40,928 bases of DNA, taken from contig JBBRHF010000013.1 in NCBI GenBank assembly GCA_038223055.1, positions 1 through 40,928 on the forward strand, read 5' to 3'. The first letter of the stretch is position 1, and every line of letters starts with the position of its first letter. A model generated the notes under the pieces. It searched no databases, had not been told where the DNA came from, and saw only the letters and a list, made by a program, of their open reading frames with translations. Source of the DNA: JBBRHF01 sp038223055 (GTDB lineage: Bacteria; Actinomycetota; Actinomycetes; JACCUZ01). Position numbers and translations under genes: made by a program. This document shows positions 24,054 through 33,410 of the stretch, piece after piece.

Positions 24054-24815
24054 TCGACGCTGCTCGCTCACCCAGCCCCGCGGGCCAGGTCCTCGAGGGG
24101 GTCGACCTGTCGGGCCGGCACGCGGTGGTGACAGGCGGCTATTCGGGCCTGGGGCTCGAGACCGTGCGGGCACTGGTGGGGGCCGGCGCGTCGGTCGTGG
24201 TGCCGGCCCGGCGACCCGACGTCGCCCGGCAGGAACTGGCCGTCTTGGGACCAGCCGTGGAGGTCGAGCAACTCGACCTCGGCGACCTGGCCAGTGTCCG
24301 CGCGCTCGCCCAGCGACTGCTGGACACGGGTCGATCGATGGACCTGCTGGTCAACAACGGCCCCGTGATGGCCTGCCCCGAGACGCGGGTCGGGCCGGGC
24401 TGGGAAGCTCAGCTCGCGACCAACCACCTGGGCCACTTCTCGCTGACCTGCCTGCTGTGGCCGGCACCGACCAGGGGAGGCGCGACCCGGGTGGTGTCGC
24501 TGTCCTCAACCGGGCACAAGCTCTCGCCGTTCCGGTTCGATGATCCGCAGTTCTTGACCGGCTACGACAAGTGACAGGCCTACGGGCAGGCCAAGACCGC
24601 CAACAGCCTGTTCGCGGTCCACTTCGACGCGCTGGGGCGCGACCACGGCGTGCGCGCCTTCGCCGTTCATCCGGGGGGCATCATGACGCCGCTGCAGCGC
24701 CACCTGCCGCGCGAGGAGATGGTGGACCCGCGGCGTCGACGCGCATGCGGTGGACCGCGAGGTCGCCGCACGCCTGTGGGCACTGTCAGAAGAGCTGTGC
24801 GGCGTCGGCATCTGA
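24053..24815 (+). pseudogene. Short-chain dehydrogenase/reductase pseudogene
   Basis: Clear SDR sequence: the glycine-rich TGGYSGLGLETV, NN-PVMACPETRVGPGW, NHLGHFSLT, and the catalytic YGQAKTAN further on. It is broken in several ways. There is no start codon after the last upstream stop (24035-24037). NNAG has become NNGP. A TGA at 24572-24574 replaces the usual Trp (K-stop-QAYGQ). After REEMV a deletion and frameshift lead to the C-terminal end VDREVAARLWALSEEL, stopping at 24815. It would have used NAD(P)H on an unknown substrate. Confidence 0.8.
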
Positions 24816-24896
24816 CACACCTGACCACGCGGTGGTCTACCTCAAGTATTTCTCAAGAATCCGGACCAGAAGTAGACTTACGGCACGCTCTGGCTG

Positions 24897-24926
24897 GCCT
24901 CCGTGTTTCTAGCCTCCGTGTTTCTG
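24897..24926. repeat. 15-bp tandem duplication at a gene end
   Basis: GCCTCCGTGTTTCT plus one variable base occurs twice in a row (24897-24911 and 24912-24926). On the minus strand the first copy supplies the TAG stop of the gene at 24909-25568, with KHGG encoded on both sides of it. Confidence 0.75.
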
Positions 24927-25568
24927 GTGGGGGTCCGATTCTTTGTCGGCGGGGTTTGTCGGCGCGACGAGGGCCGGGCCGAGATCGACGCGTACGACGG
25001 GAGCGCCGGGGTAGCTGAACGTCAGCACCCAGGCCGTCACGGCCGCCCTGTCCTTGGGCAGGTCGAACCACACCTGCCCGTCGACGCTGCCGCCGCGAGG
25101 CAGCAGCGCGGGTTCGATGGTGGATCCGCTGGGCTGCTGCCCCTTGCCCGAGCGTCCGCCCTCGATCAGGCGCAGCTGCGTCGGCGCGTAGGCCAGACCT
25201 TGACCCGCCCGCTCGTTGGTCAGCCTGACCCACACCTGCAGCTGGTTGCTGCCCTTCGTGCCGTCGTGCTGGGCCGCGGTCGGCGGCCCCTGCGTGTCGG
25301 GCACGAAGGTCGTCCCCGCGTTGGTGACGGTGAAGGCCCCGAAGGCGGTGTGCACCGGGCGCCCCACCACGTCGCCGGCCGGCCCGGCCTCCTTCCCGCC
25401 CGCACTGCGGGCGAGAAGGAGGCCGGCGACGGCGGCACCTGCCACGGCCAGGACCACGGTGAGCCCGACCAGGACCTTGAGCCCCACCTGGACCCGCAGG
25501 CCGGCTGCCTGCGGCCCGGTCACGGCGCGCGTGCGGGTCGGCTCCCGGGTGGTGGTCGTGTCGGCCAT
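24909..25568 (-). CDS. Membrane-anchored extracytoplasmic protein partnered with the multicopper oxidase
   Basis: 219 aa. An N-terminal cytoplasmic stretch is followed by one transmembrane helix near residues 29-52 (VLVGLTVVLAVAGAAVAGLLLA) and an exported beta-rich domain (NQLQVWVRLTNERAGQGLAY, VDGQVWFDLPKDRAAVTAWVLTF), resembling immunoglobulin-like DUF4352 domains. The ATG at 25568 or the GTG one codon earlier overlaps the oxidase stop, so the two are coupled and probably act together outside the membrane. No Cys or metal site is obvious except the terminal HQKHGG. Confidence 0.65.
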   Translation of the reverse strand: MADTTTTREPTRTRAVTGPQAAGLRVQVGLKVLVGLTVVLAVAGAAVAGLLLARSAGGKEAGPAGDVVGRPVHTAFGAFTVTNAGTTFVPDTQGPPTAAQHDGTKGSNQLQVWVRLTNERAGQGLAYAPTQLRLIEGGRSGKGQQPSGSTIEPALLPRGGSVDGQVWFDLPKDRAAVTAWVLTFSYPGAPVVRVDLGPALVAPTNPADKESDPHQKHGG

Positions 25569-28500
25569 CACGGCGCCGGCAGCGGCGGAAGGTCGGCCTG
25601 GGGGGTGGCGTGCACCCGGATCAGCCCCCAGACGCCGCTGGGGAGCATGAAGAAGTTGCGGTCGTTGTAGAGGTAGTCTCCCGCGACCCCGTCGGTCGGG
25701 CAGGTCGGGGTGAGACTGCTGGCGCCGAGGCTGAGCGGGGTGTTGCTCCCCGAGCAGATCCCTGCGTTGAAGGCCCCTGAGGTGTTCAGGCCACCTTGCG
25801 CGTTGATGATGTTGGTGTTCGGGTCGTTGGGCTGGAAGTTCCAGGTGTGCCCGGTCATGCCGAACGTGTGCACCCGGGCCAGGTCCCCGCTGTTGAGGAC
25901 CCGGACGATGGCAGGCTCGTTGGGGTAGGTCCGGAACACCGGCGTGGCCGGGTCGCCGTTTACCGCGGAGCTGAACACGTCGGCGATGTTCTTGCCCGCC
26001 GTGAGCCGGTTGAGGAACGGCTCACTGCGGTAGTTGACACCGCGTTCACCCTGGTCCTCCGCGTCGACCTGCCCGCCGGCCACGTCCGGCTTGGCCAGGT
26101 CGGGGACCTGGACCCCGTTGGTGTCGAACAGGTTCAGCCCGTCCTGGATGTCCACCATGAACTCCCGGTAGGACCGGGTCGCGGTCCCCTCGGGATAGCT
26201 GATGACAGCCTGCTCCCCGGACGCCAGTGGCGTCCGGTCGGTCGGGTCGAGATAGGTCGCGCCCTTGGGTTCGACGACGAGCCCGCCCCAGAGGCCGTGG
26301 TGCCGGCTGCCGCGCAGGTTGCCGTAGTCGGACAAGTTCGCGACCCCGATGTTCTTGGTGTCGACGTAGTAGTGCAGCGGGATGGTTTCGCCGGGGCCGA
26401 TGGTCGTGTCCCAGTTGTAGCCGACCGCCGAGCCGTCGCTCTTGGTCACCAGGTTCCGCACGAGGCCGGACACGTGCATGGATGCGCGGTCCCCGTTCGG
26501 CCAGGTCGGCCGCACCGTGTGCAGGACCCCGCCGACGGAGTTGGTGACGGTGGAGGTGCCCGCGGCGCCGACCCGCTCCACCGGATTGATCGGGTCACCC
26601 GGGCCGACGCCGACGCTGTTCGCAGGTAGCCGGTTCGTCAGCCTGATGTGCACGCAGTCGCCCTCACTGGCCCTGATGAACAGCGGCTTGAGCGCGTTTC
26701 CCGCCCTCGGGTTGCCGGCCAGGGTCAGGTCCCGGTTCAGCACGTAGGCGAGACCGTCCGGGTCGTTGTCACCCGCAGCGTTGTAGACGATCTTGTGCTT
26801 GATGACGCTGATGAAGAAGTTCTGGTTCGGAGCTCCGACCGGGCAGGGGTCTCCTGCGATTGGTGCGGGCGCGATGGGTTGGCCGGGTTGGAGCGCCGGC
26901 CATTCCGCGCCGGGGAGGATGCCGACGGGCGGTGGCGCGTTGCTGGGCAGCGGCTGCAGGTCGGCGAGCCGTCTGGCGGGGACTCGGAAGATGCCCCACA
27001 TGCCCATCCACAGGTCGCTGAGCGGCTGGGAGCTGTAGATGTAGTCCCCGGGGGCCCCGGCGCCGCCGGGCAGGATCTTGTCCGCGCCGAAGGAGGTCTG
27101 GCCGGCCTGGCGGGCCTTGCGGATCGCCTGGTTCGCCGTGCCGCGTCTGATGATCTGGGTGCCGCTGATCTCCATGTTGAAGAACTCCGAGATCATGACG
27201 AACTGCGTGTCGACGAGGTTGGAGTTCGCATCGTCGGGTTCCTGCAGCCAGCGGTGGCCGGCGACGGTGAAGTTGTGCCCCTCCTCGTGTGCCCCGCCCA
27301 TGAACCGGAAGATCACCGGGTCCTTGGAGTAGGCGCGGAAGATCGGCGTGGAGGGGTCACCGTGGACAGCGGAGCTGAACACGTAGGCCGGTTCGTGTTT
27401 GGGTCCGACGCTCTCGTTGTTGACCCGGGTCGGGAACGGCTCGTTGCGGTAGTTGATCGCCACGCCGCCCTGGTCGGCCGCGAACTGGTCCGGCGCGCCG
27501 GGCGGATTGATTGGCTTGCCGGCGGCGTCGAACATGGGGACGAAGTCCGAGTAGTTGACCGTGAACTCCCGGAAGCTGGGGTTGATCCCGGTTGCGGCAT
27601 CGGTGGGCACCCGGATGTCAGAGACCGAGCCGACGCCGTAGCAGGCCGGCGCGCTGGCCCCGGCCTGCGGAGCGGCGGGCAAGCCCAGGCCGGTGCAGTA
27701 GGGCGGCACGAGCAGCGCCCCGGTCTTGGGGTCGTTGAAGGTGGAGCTGGGTGGCTCGACGTTCATCGTGGCCCACAGGCCGTGTTGCTGGTGGGTGTTG
27801 GGGTTCTGGTGGTCGTGGAAGTAGACCGTGCGTAGGGCCACGTCGGCGAACCACTTGTAGTTCCAGGTCTGCCCGACCATGGGGGCCTGCACGTAGTTCC
27901 AGCCGACCGACGTGCCGTCGGTGGCCAACTCGTCGAAGCGCACGAGGTGCACGTGGGTGCTCAGCTCGCTCATCAGGGTCGGCGGGTGGAACGCGTTGCC
28001 CCCGGTCAGCGCGCCGGTAGCCGAGATCTGCCCGTCGTGCACGTCGATGGGGATGGCGGGGTTGTTGTCCAGGTTGGTGGCGTTGGTGGTGCGCATGTTC
28101 ACGCACTCACCGAGCCGGGTCCTGATGTTGTAGGGCTCGGGTTGGACGGTTCCCGCGTTGATCTTGCCGCGGATCTGGTTGGCCACGTCGATCGACGTGC
28201 TCGGGTCTGCTGGGTTGGTCGGTGGCGCCTCGACGTACATCTTGCCGCCGGGGTCGTTCCAGCCGGCCTTGTTGAAGACGATCTTCGCGTCGATGGCGGT
28301 GGGGTGGTACTCACGGACCGGAACGCCCACCGGGCAGGGGTTGATGAAGAACGCCCCCGGCACCGCGTGCTTGACCCCGGCGGCGTCGGTGGTGGTCACC
28401 ATGTTCGCGCGCTCCAGGTCGGTGGTCGCCGCGGAGCCGAAGTCCCGGACGGTGTCGCCCGGACGGCGCCAGTTCAGCGCGGGCGCGCCGTAGCGGTCGG

Positions 28501-31171
28501 CCACGACCGCGCCGGGAGCCCGGTAGGCGCGCTGGCCGTACTCACCCTTGACGAACAGCGGGTAGCCGGGGTGTGCCGCATCGGGCAGCTGGGTCATGCT
28601 GACCGTGGCCCCGGTCGCCGGGTTGACCGCCGAGAAGTCGAAGTCCGGCAGCAACGCCAGCGGCTGGATCGGGGTCGCGTCGGCGTAAACGCGCGGTGTC
28701 CCGGCCGGCCACAGCGCCGGGTTCAGCGGCCGCTGGCGGTCGAAGACCCGCAGCGCTCCCCAGAACCCCTGCGCGAAGTGCGGGTAGAGGTGGCAGTGGT
28801 AGATCTGGTCGCCGTTGCTGGACTTGCTGATCGCCAGCGCGGCCAGGTCGGGGCGACCGGCCCGCACCCATTCCTGCATCGATTTGGCACCGGCCGCGAG
28901 GTTGGCGGGGTCCGAGGTGATGGCCTCGCCGGCGCCGCCCTCGTAGTCCAGGTCGAAGGTCTGGCCCGGGCCGATCGACTGGACGTCCAGGCGGGTCGAC
29001 AGCGGGTCGTTGGGTTCCTGGCGCCACCTGTTGGTGTGCTGGTGGAACGGGTGGGTCTCCTTGATCCCGGGGTGGATCAGGCGCATGTGCAGCGGGTCCC
29101 CGCGGTAGGCGTGCGGGATCAGGGTGTCGGACAGGACCTCGATCGCGCCCTTGGTGCCGGCGCCGCCGTCGCCCGCCGTCGCGGTCGCGGTGGCGGGGGT
29201 CAGCGACGAGCCCCTGACGGAGACGGCGACGTCGCGCCCGGCGAAGTGCTGCCCGAAGGCGATGCGGTAGGCGCCGGCCCCGCCGGTCACGGCGATGTCC
29301 CCGGCCGCGAGGTCTGCCATGGGCAGCACCTTCAGACCCATCAACGCGGCTTGAACGGCCGCAGCGGACGCGTCGAAGGCGATGGGGCCGGTGGTGGTCC
29401 GCTCGCCGCGGAAGCGCGCCGCACTCTGGTCCACGGCGCCGGCCGCAGTCAGGGGGCCGTTCAGCGTCGGGTCCTTCACGGTGAGGGTGAACGTGCCGCC
29501 GGTCGCGCCGGCCAGGTTCACCACGTCGGTCTCGTTGGTCGCCTTGGTCATCTTCCCTTGATCGCCGAAGGCCCACGACTGCAGGTGCGACTCCTCACCC
29601 AGGCATCCGGACAGACCCTTGTCCTTGGCCAGCCGGGCCGCGTTGGTCGCGGCGTCCTGGTCGTTGGTGAAGCCGTCGCAGAAGTGGTCAGCCGGGAGGA
29701 TGACTGTGCCGTTGGGCAGGGTCACCGTCTTGCCGGCCCGGTGGTCCAGCACCGCCCGCAGGCGGTTGCGCGGCGGTTCGGTGCGGTAGTTGAAGAAGAA
29801 CGTCGCGTCCGCAAGGCCGGTCGTGGGGAAGGTGGGCTTGACGCCGGTCGTGTCGAGGATTCCTTCGGGCTCATCGGCCAGGATCTGGGCGAAGTCACGG
29901 AAGTCGTTGCCCACGCCCGGCACGTGCACGTCCACGAACAGCGGCGCTCCGATGCCGTGGTTGTCGGCGCCGGTGATCAGGTTGGTGCCGGTGACCGGGT
30001 TGTGCCAGGTCGACCCGGCCGGGACCACGATGAGACCGCCGTACAGGCCGTGGCTGGTGGTGTCGGTGGTCGGGTCGGTCACGCCGAAGTTGGTGCCGCT
30101 GCCGTAGTCGTTGATCGCGAACTGGCCCTCGCGCTGCGCGAACCAGGTGTAGTCGATCTGAGCGTTGGTCGCGACGGTGGTGTCCGGGTTGTTCCCGACG
30201 TGCGCGCCATCGGAGTCGTTGACGTTCTTCGCGACCCCGTCGACGTGCATGCCCACCCGCTTGGCCGCGATCTGGTTGGTGAAGTGCACCTTGATGCAGT
30301 CGCCGACCGCCGCACGCAAGGTCAATGGCGTCGCCCGCCCGGGCTCGGCCTTGATCTGGGCGATGGTGGGCTGGGCGTCGGGGTTGGACAGGGCGTAGAT
30401 CAGCCCGTCGGGAACGTGGTCACCCCACCCGTTCAGCGGCAGGTCCAGCTGGAACGCGTTCACGCTGTAGTTGATCGTGCGGGTCGCGGTCGCGCACACC
30501 CCGGTCGCGGCGGCCGCCGGCGCGACCACGGCCGCGGCCTGCATGCCGGCGAGCGCGAACACCAGGCACGCGGCGCTCGTGCCGGCCAGGAGCACCCGGG
30601 CAGGACGGCGCCGGGTCCCGGGCCGAGGCGCTACGGCGGCAGCGGCGTCCGGGGCCGGGGCCGGGGCCGGGGCACCAGTGCGGCGCGAACGCCGATGGGC
30701 CGTTCCGGGGAGGACCACGGCGGCGGCCACGGGGAGGCACACCGCGAGCGCGATCAGGGCGTCGAGGGCCACCCGCATCAGCAGCGGCGATGCGGCCGGG
30801 TCAGGCGCGCCCGACATCAGCTCATAGATCGGGTTTCCGAGCGCGAGCGCGGCCGCCGCCGCGCCCGCGGCCAGCACCGAGGTGACCGCGCCGCGCAGGC
30901 TCGCCGACGCCGATGGGGTGGCCCGGATCAGCCGTCTGGACAGGGCCGCCGATCCGGCGACGGCCACGAGCACCGCCGGCAGGGCGAGGGTGCCGTCGCG
31001 CAGGGCCTGCTCCACCAGAGGCAGCCCGGCGCCCACGTGAGCGCCGGTCAGATGGTGCACGAGGTAGAGCCACAGGACCCCGGCATAGGTCAGGACCGCC
31101 GTGAGCAGGAGCGGCGGGCTCGCGGCGGGCCGCTCCAGGTTGGAAGTCGCAGGACTCGACAGGTGGTTCAT
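25568..31171 (-). CDS. Giant membrane-anchored multicopper oxidase
   Basis: 1867 aa, much longer than usual two- or three-domain laccases (about 500-600 aa) and longer than MnxG-type manganese oxidases. About five hydrophobic helices lie in residues 20-220, followed by several cupredoxin-like units. Copper-ligand motifs: HPFHQH near 705, HCHLYPHF near 790, HVHLVRF near 1070 and YFHDHQ followed by HQQHG near 1114. HExGHNF near 1293 and HTFGMTGHTW near 1768 mark further domains. The motif order differs from a simple laccase, suggesting repeated units as in MnxG-like oxidases. GGGGAGG precedes ATG at 31171. The substrate (Mn(II), Cu(I) or organic) is unknown. Confidence 0.8.
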   Translation of the reverse strand: MNHLSSPATSNLERPAASPPLLLTAVLTYAGVLWLYLVHHLTGAHVGAGLPLVEQALRDGTLALPAVLVAVAGSAALSRRLIRATPSASASLRGAVTSVLAAGAAAAALALGNPIYELMSGAPDPAASPLLMRVALDALIALAVCLPVAAAVVLPGTAHRRSRRTGAPAPAPAPDAAAAVAPRPGTRRRPARVLLAGTSAACLVFALAGMQAAAVVAPAAAATGVCATATRTINYSVNAFQLDLPLNGWGDHVPDGLIYALSNPDAQPTIAQIKAEPGRATPLTLRAAVGDCIKVHFTNQIAAKRVGMHVDGVAKNVNDSDGAHVGNNPDTTVATNAQIDYTWFAQREGQFAINDYGSGTNFGVTDPTTDTTSHGLYGGLIVVPAGSTWHNPVTGTNLITGADNHGIGAPLFVDVHVPGVGNDFRDFAQILADEPEGILDTTGVKPTFPTTGLADATFFFNYRTEPPRNRLRAVLDHRAGKTVTLPNGTVILPADHFCDGFTNDQDAATNAARLAKDKGLSGCLGEESHLQSWAFGDQGKMTKATNETDVVNLAGATGGTFTLTVKDPTLNGPLTAAGAVDQSAARFRGERTTTGPIAFDASAAAVQAALMGLKVLPMADLAAGDIAVTGGAGAYRIAFGQHFAGRDVAVSVRGSSLTPATATATAGDGGAGTKGAIEVLSDTLIPHAYRGDPLHMRLIHPGIKETHPFHQHTNRWRQEPNDPLSTRLDVQSIGPGQTFDLDYEGGAGEAITSDPANLAAGAKSMQEWVRAGRPDLAALAISKSSNGDQIYHCHLYPHFAQGFWGALRVFDRQRPLNPALWPAGTPRVYADATPIQPLALLPDFDFSAVNPATGATVSMTQLPDAAHPGYPLFVKGEYGQRAYRAPGAVVADRYGAPALNWRRPGDTVRDFGSAATTDLERANMVTTTDAAGVKHAVPGAFFINPCPVGVPVREYHPTAIDAKIVFNKAGWNDPGGKMYVEAPPTNPADPSTSIDVANQIRGKINAGTVQPEPYNIRTRLGECVNMRTTNATNLDNNPAIPIDVHDGQISATGALTGGNAFHPPTLMSELSTHVHLVRFDELATDGTSVGWNYVQAPMVGQTWNYKWFADVALRTVYFHDHQNPNTHQQHGLWATMNVEPPSSTFNDPKTGALLVPPYCTGLGLPAAPQAGASAPACYGVGSVSDIRVPTDAATGINPSFREFTVNYSDFVPMFDAAGKPINPPGAPDQFAADQGGVAINYRNEPFPTRVNNESVGPKHEPAYVFSSAVHGDPSTPIFRAYSKDPVIFRFMGGAHEEGHNFTVAGHRWLQEPDDANSNLVDTQFVMISEFFNMEISGTQIIRRGTANQAIRKARQAGQTSFGADKILPGGAGAPGDYIYSSQPLSDLWMGMWGIFRVPARRLADLQPLPSNAPPPVGILPGAEWPALQPGQPIAPAPIAGDPCPVGAPNQNFFISVIKHKIVYNAAGDNDPDGLAYVLNRDLTLAGNPRAGNALKPLFIRASEGDCVHIRLTNRLPANSVGVGPGDPINPVERVGAAGTSTVTNSVGGVLHTVRPTWPNGDRASMHVSGLVRNLVTKSDGSAVGYNWDTTIGPGETIPLHYYVDTKNIGVANLSDYGNLRGSRHHGLWGGLVVEPKGATYLDPTDRTPLASGEQAVISYPEGTATRSYREFMVDIQDGLNLFDTNGVQVPDLAKPDVAGGQVDAEDQGERGVNYRSEPFLNRLTAGKNIADVFSSAVNGDPATPVFRTYPNEPAIVRVLNSGDLARVHTFGMTGHTWNFQPNDPNTNIINAQGGLNTSGAFNAGICSGSNTPLSLGASSLTPTCPTDGVAGDYLYNDRNFFMLPSGVWGLIRVHATPQADLPPLPAP

Positions 31172-31320
31172 CGTGGCCTCCCCGGCTTAGCCCGGGCTGC
31201 ATCGCGACGCGACGGCGGGGGCTTGTTTTGGGAAGAATGCTCCTATCTGATGCTTTCTCCTAATCGGGTCCCTTCTCGTGCCATAAGTTGCTTCGCGGTG
31301 TAAGCAGGTCACAATGGTGC
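31172..31320. promoter_or_regulatory. Divergent promoter region, oxidase and IS630-derived gene
   Basis: 149 bases between two divergent starts, so it must hold both promoters. TTGCTT followed after 16 bases by CACAAT is a weak plus-strand candidate. No clear operator palindrome was found. Confidence 0.35.
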
Positions 31321-32334
31321 ATGTCCGTTGCTTCGCCATTGGCGCTTCGACCGGGGGACGAGCGGAGATTGGTCTCCATGACGCGGGCGTCATCGGCGCC
31401 GGCGGGTCCGGCCCGGCGCGCCCGGATTGTGTTGCTCGCCGCGCAGGGTCTGCCGAACGCCGAGATCGGCCGCCTGGTCGGGGTCTCCCTGCCGACGGTG
31501 CGCGGATGGCGCGCGCGCTATGTTGCGGGCGGGCTGGCAGCGCTGCACGACCGGTCCCGATCCGGTCGCCCACCCGAATACGACGAGGCCGAGATCCTCG
31601 TGACCACGCTCGCGGCGCCACCGACCGCCTTGGGCGCGGCGCACTGGTCTGCCCGCCGGCTCGGCACACACCTGGGCATCCCCTTCGGCACCGTCGCCCG
31701 GATCTGGCGCGCGTGGGACCTGGACCCGCGGCGGGTCGACACGTTCGCGTTCCCCACCGAGCCCGAGCTGGGGTCCGCGGTCGTCGGCCTGGTCGCTGTT
31801 TACCTGCGCCCGCCAGACCTGGCGGCGGTGTTGGCGACGCCGACCCCCGAGGTCGCGAGCGAGGAAAGCACTGCCCTTCTCTCGGCGCTCCAGGCGGCAA
31901 CCGGGGGGTCCGCCAATCGTCGCTCCGCCGGTCACGCGCGCAGGACATTGCTCTCGTTCCTGCAGCAAGTCACCAAGGCCTATCCGCAGTCCGAGCTGCA
32001 CGTGGTCGCCGGCACCGACTCGGTCCACGCCGTCCCACCCACGACCCACCCGGCGCACACCCGCCCGAAGGCTGCCGCGTGGCTGGCAGCCAACCCCGGA
32101 GTGAAGGTGCATGTTGCCCGCAGCCCGGGCTCGTGGCTCACCCTCCTGGAGGTCTTCCTGGCGAACGGCACCGGCCAGGCACGCGGCAGTGGGGGCACAT
32201 CGGCTAAGGACGTGGCTGCCACCATCGTCGCCCTGCGTGATGGCTGGACGGACCGCCGCGACGCGTTCATCTGGGTCAAGACCGCTCGCCGGGGCCGGGC
32301 CACCAGCCGCGCCAACGCGCACCCGTGCGGCTGA
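31321..32334 (+). CDS. IS630-transposase-derived protein with lost catalytic residues
   Basis: 337 aa. The first about 150 residues are a standard IS630 DNA-binding part: RARIVLLAAQGLPNAEIGRL, VSLPTVRGWRARYVAGGL, RSRSGRPPEYD, HWSARRLGTHLGI and TVARIWRAWDLDPRRVDTF. The DDE part aligns but lacks the key acidic residues. The usual CVDEKSQIQ is ATPTPEVASEE, and LDNYGTH is AGTDSVH. The SWL-x-VE region is SWLTLLEVF. The frame is nevertheless intact to the end, so the gene may have been kept as a DNA-binding regulator. Start ATG at 31321 fits the family N-terminus. It is divergent from the multicopper oxidase. Confidence 0.7.
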   Translation: MSVASPLALRPGDERRLVSMTRASSAPAGPARRARIVLLAAQGLPNAEIGRLVGVSLPTVRGWRARYVAGGLAALHDRSRSGRPPEYDEAEILVTTLAAPPTALGAAHWSARRLGTHLGIPFGTVARIWRAWDLDPRRVDTFAFPTEPELGSAVVGLVAVYLRPPDLAAVLATPTPEVASEESTALLSALQAATGGSANRRSAGHARRTLLSFLQQVTKAYPQSELHVVAGTDSVHAVPPTTHPAHTRPKAAAWLAANPGVKVHVARSPGSWLTLLEVFLANGTGQARGSGGTSAKDVAATIVALRDGWTDRRDAFIWVKTARRGRATSRANAHPCG

Positions 32335-32381
32335 TACGAACGTCTCAACCGGCTACCGGATACCGGATGGGGCCGGTGCCT

Positions 32382-33410
32382 TCAGCGGAACCGCACCCGC
32401 AGGTCCACGGCCGGCTGCAGCGCGTTCATCGCGAGCAGGCTGTCCGCGGCCCCCGAGGTCATCCAGTCGAAGTGGACCATGGACTGGTCGTCGAGCATCC
32501 GCTGGACCACCGCGGACTCGAGCAGCCGGCCGGGGGAGTAGCGGGCCCACTTCGTGATGAACCGTCCCTCCAGCAGGTGGTAGGTGTCACCGTCGGGTGC
32601 GCCCACGACGTACGCCACGGGCAGGTCGCCGAACCGCAGCGTCGCCAGCTCGAGCGAACCAGCCGCGGCGAGCGTGCCCATCCGGCAATGCCACCGGCCG
32701 CGGCGCACCCGATCGTCGAGGGCCCCGACCCGGCCGTGCGCGTGGTCGCGGTCGCGATGGCAGCGCTCCACGTCGGGAAGGGCGGCGACCACGGCTCCGG
32801 CATCGGCGCTGAACTCGACGGTGGGCGCGAGGCCGTCGGTTCGGAGGCGGTTGTGTGCCTTGCGCAGCGTGCGGTTTGTCCCGTGCGAGAGGTAGGCCGT
32901 CACCTCGCCCGCCTCGGTCCGCTCGATCAGGGGGACCGAAGCCGCCGGCAGCTCCGGGACGCCGAGGCCGGCGGCAAATCCCGTGACGACCCGACCCGGC
33001 AGCAGCGGTCCCAGGTCGAGTGCGTGCCGAGCGCGCCCGACGGCGGCCCGCACCACGGCCGCTCCCAGGTGGCGACCCACGGCTGGCTCCATTGCCAGGA
33101 CGGCGCCGCGCTGGCCGTCGTCGGTGCCGATCAGGCGCGTCGTGCCGTCCGGGTCGTCGACGAGCAGGACGGCGCCCACCGGCCGGTCGCTCTCGTCGCG
33201 AGCCACGACGGCCCACGGCTCGCTGCCGTCGAGGGACCGCACGGTCGCGGCGAGCCACGGGACGCGGGACGTCAACGGCGCGCCGCATCGCTGCGCGAGC
33301 GGGCCGAGCTGGTCGATGATCCGGCCTACCGGCTCGACGCCGGAGGTGAGGCTCGCCGTGGCCTGCCGCGGGCTCGTGCCCCCGGTGAAGCGGGCGGTGC
33401 GCGACGTCAG
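32382..33410 (-). CDS. GNAT-like acyltransferase (CelD/BcsL or peptidoglycan-bridge type)
   Basis: About 342 aa. Two halves look like tandem GNAT folds: residues after EPWAVVARDESDRPVGAVLL and the C-terminal ATLRFGDLPVAYVVG, YHLLEGRFITKWARYSPGRLL and HFDWMTSG. The C-terminal part resembles Acetyltransf_6-type enzymes acting on cell-wall or polysaccharide precursors. The start is unclear: the sequence becomes protein-like at a CTG (33410) that overlaps the stop of the GGDEF-EAL gene, and no ATG or GTG is well placed. No signal peptide. The acyl substrate cannot be told from the sequence. Confidence 0.6.
   Translation of the reverse strand: MTSRTARFTGGTSPRQATASLTSGVEPVGRIIDQLGPLAQRCGAPLTSRVPWLAATVRSLDGSEPWAVVARDESDRPVGAVLLVDDPDGTTRLIGTDDGQRGAVLAMEPAVGRHLGAAVVRAAVGRARHALDLGPLLPGRVVTGFAAGLGVPELPAASVPLIERTEAGEVTAYLSHGTNRTLRKAHNRLRTDGLAPTVEFSADAGAVVAALPDVERCHRDRDHAHGRVGALDDRVRRGRWHCRMGTLAAAGSLELATLRFGDLPVAYVVGAPDGDTYHLLEGRFITKWARYSPGRLLESAVVQRMLDDQSMVHFDWMTSGAADSLLAMNALQPAVDLRVRFR

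Noticed and set aside
27947..31303. Plus-strand open frame of over 1100 codons opposite the multicopper oxidase
   Set aside because: No motif, Val/Gly/Arg-rich; the minus strand has clear copper motifs and a ribosome site.
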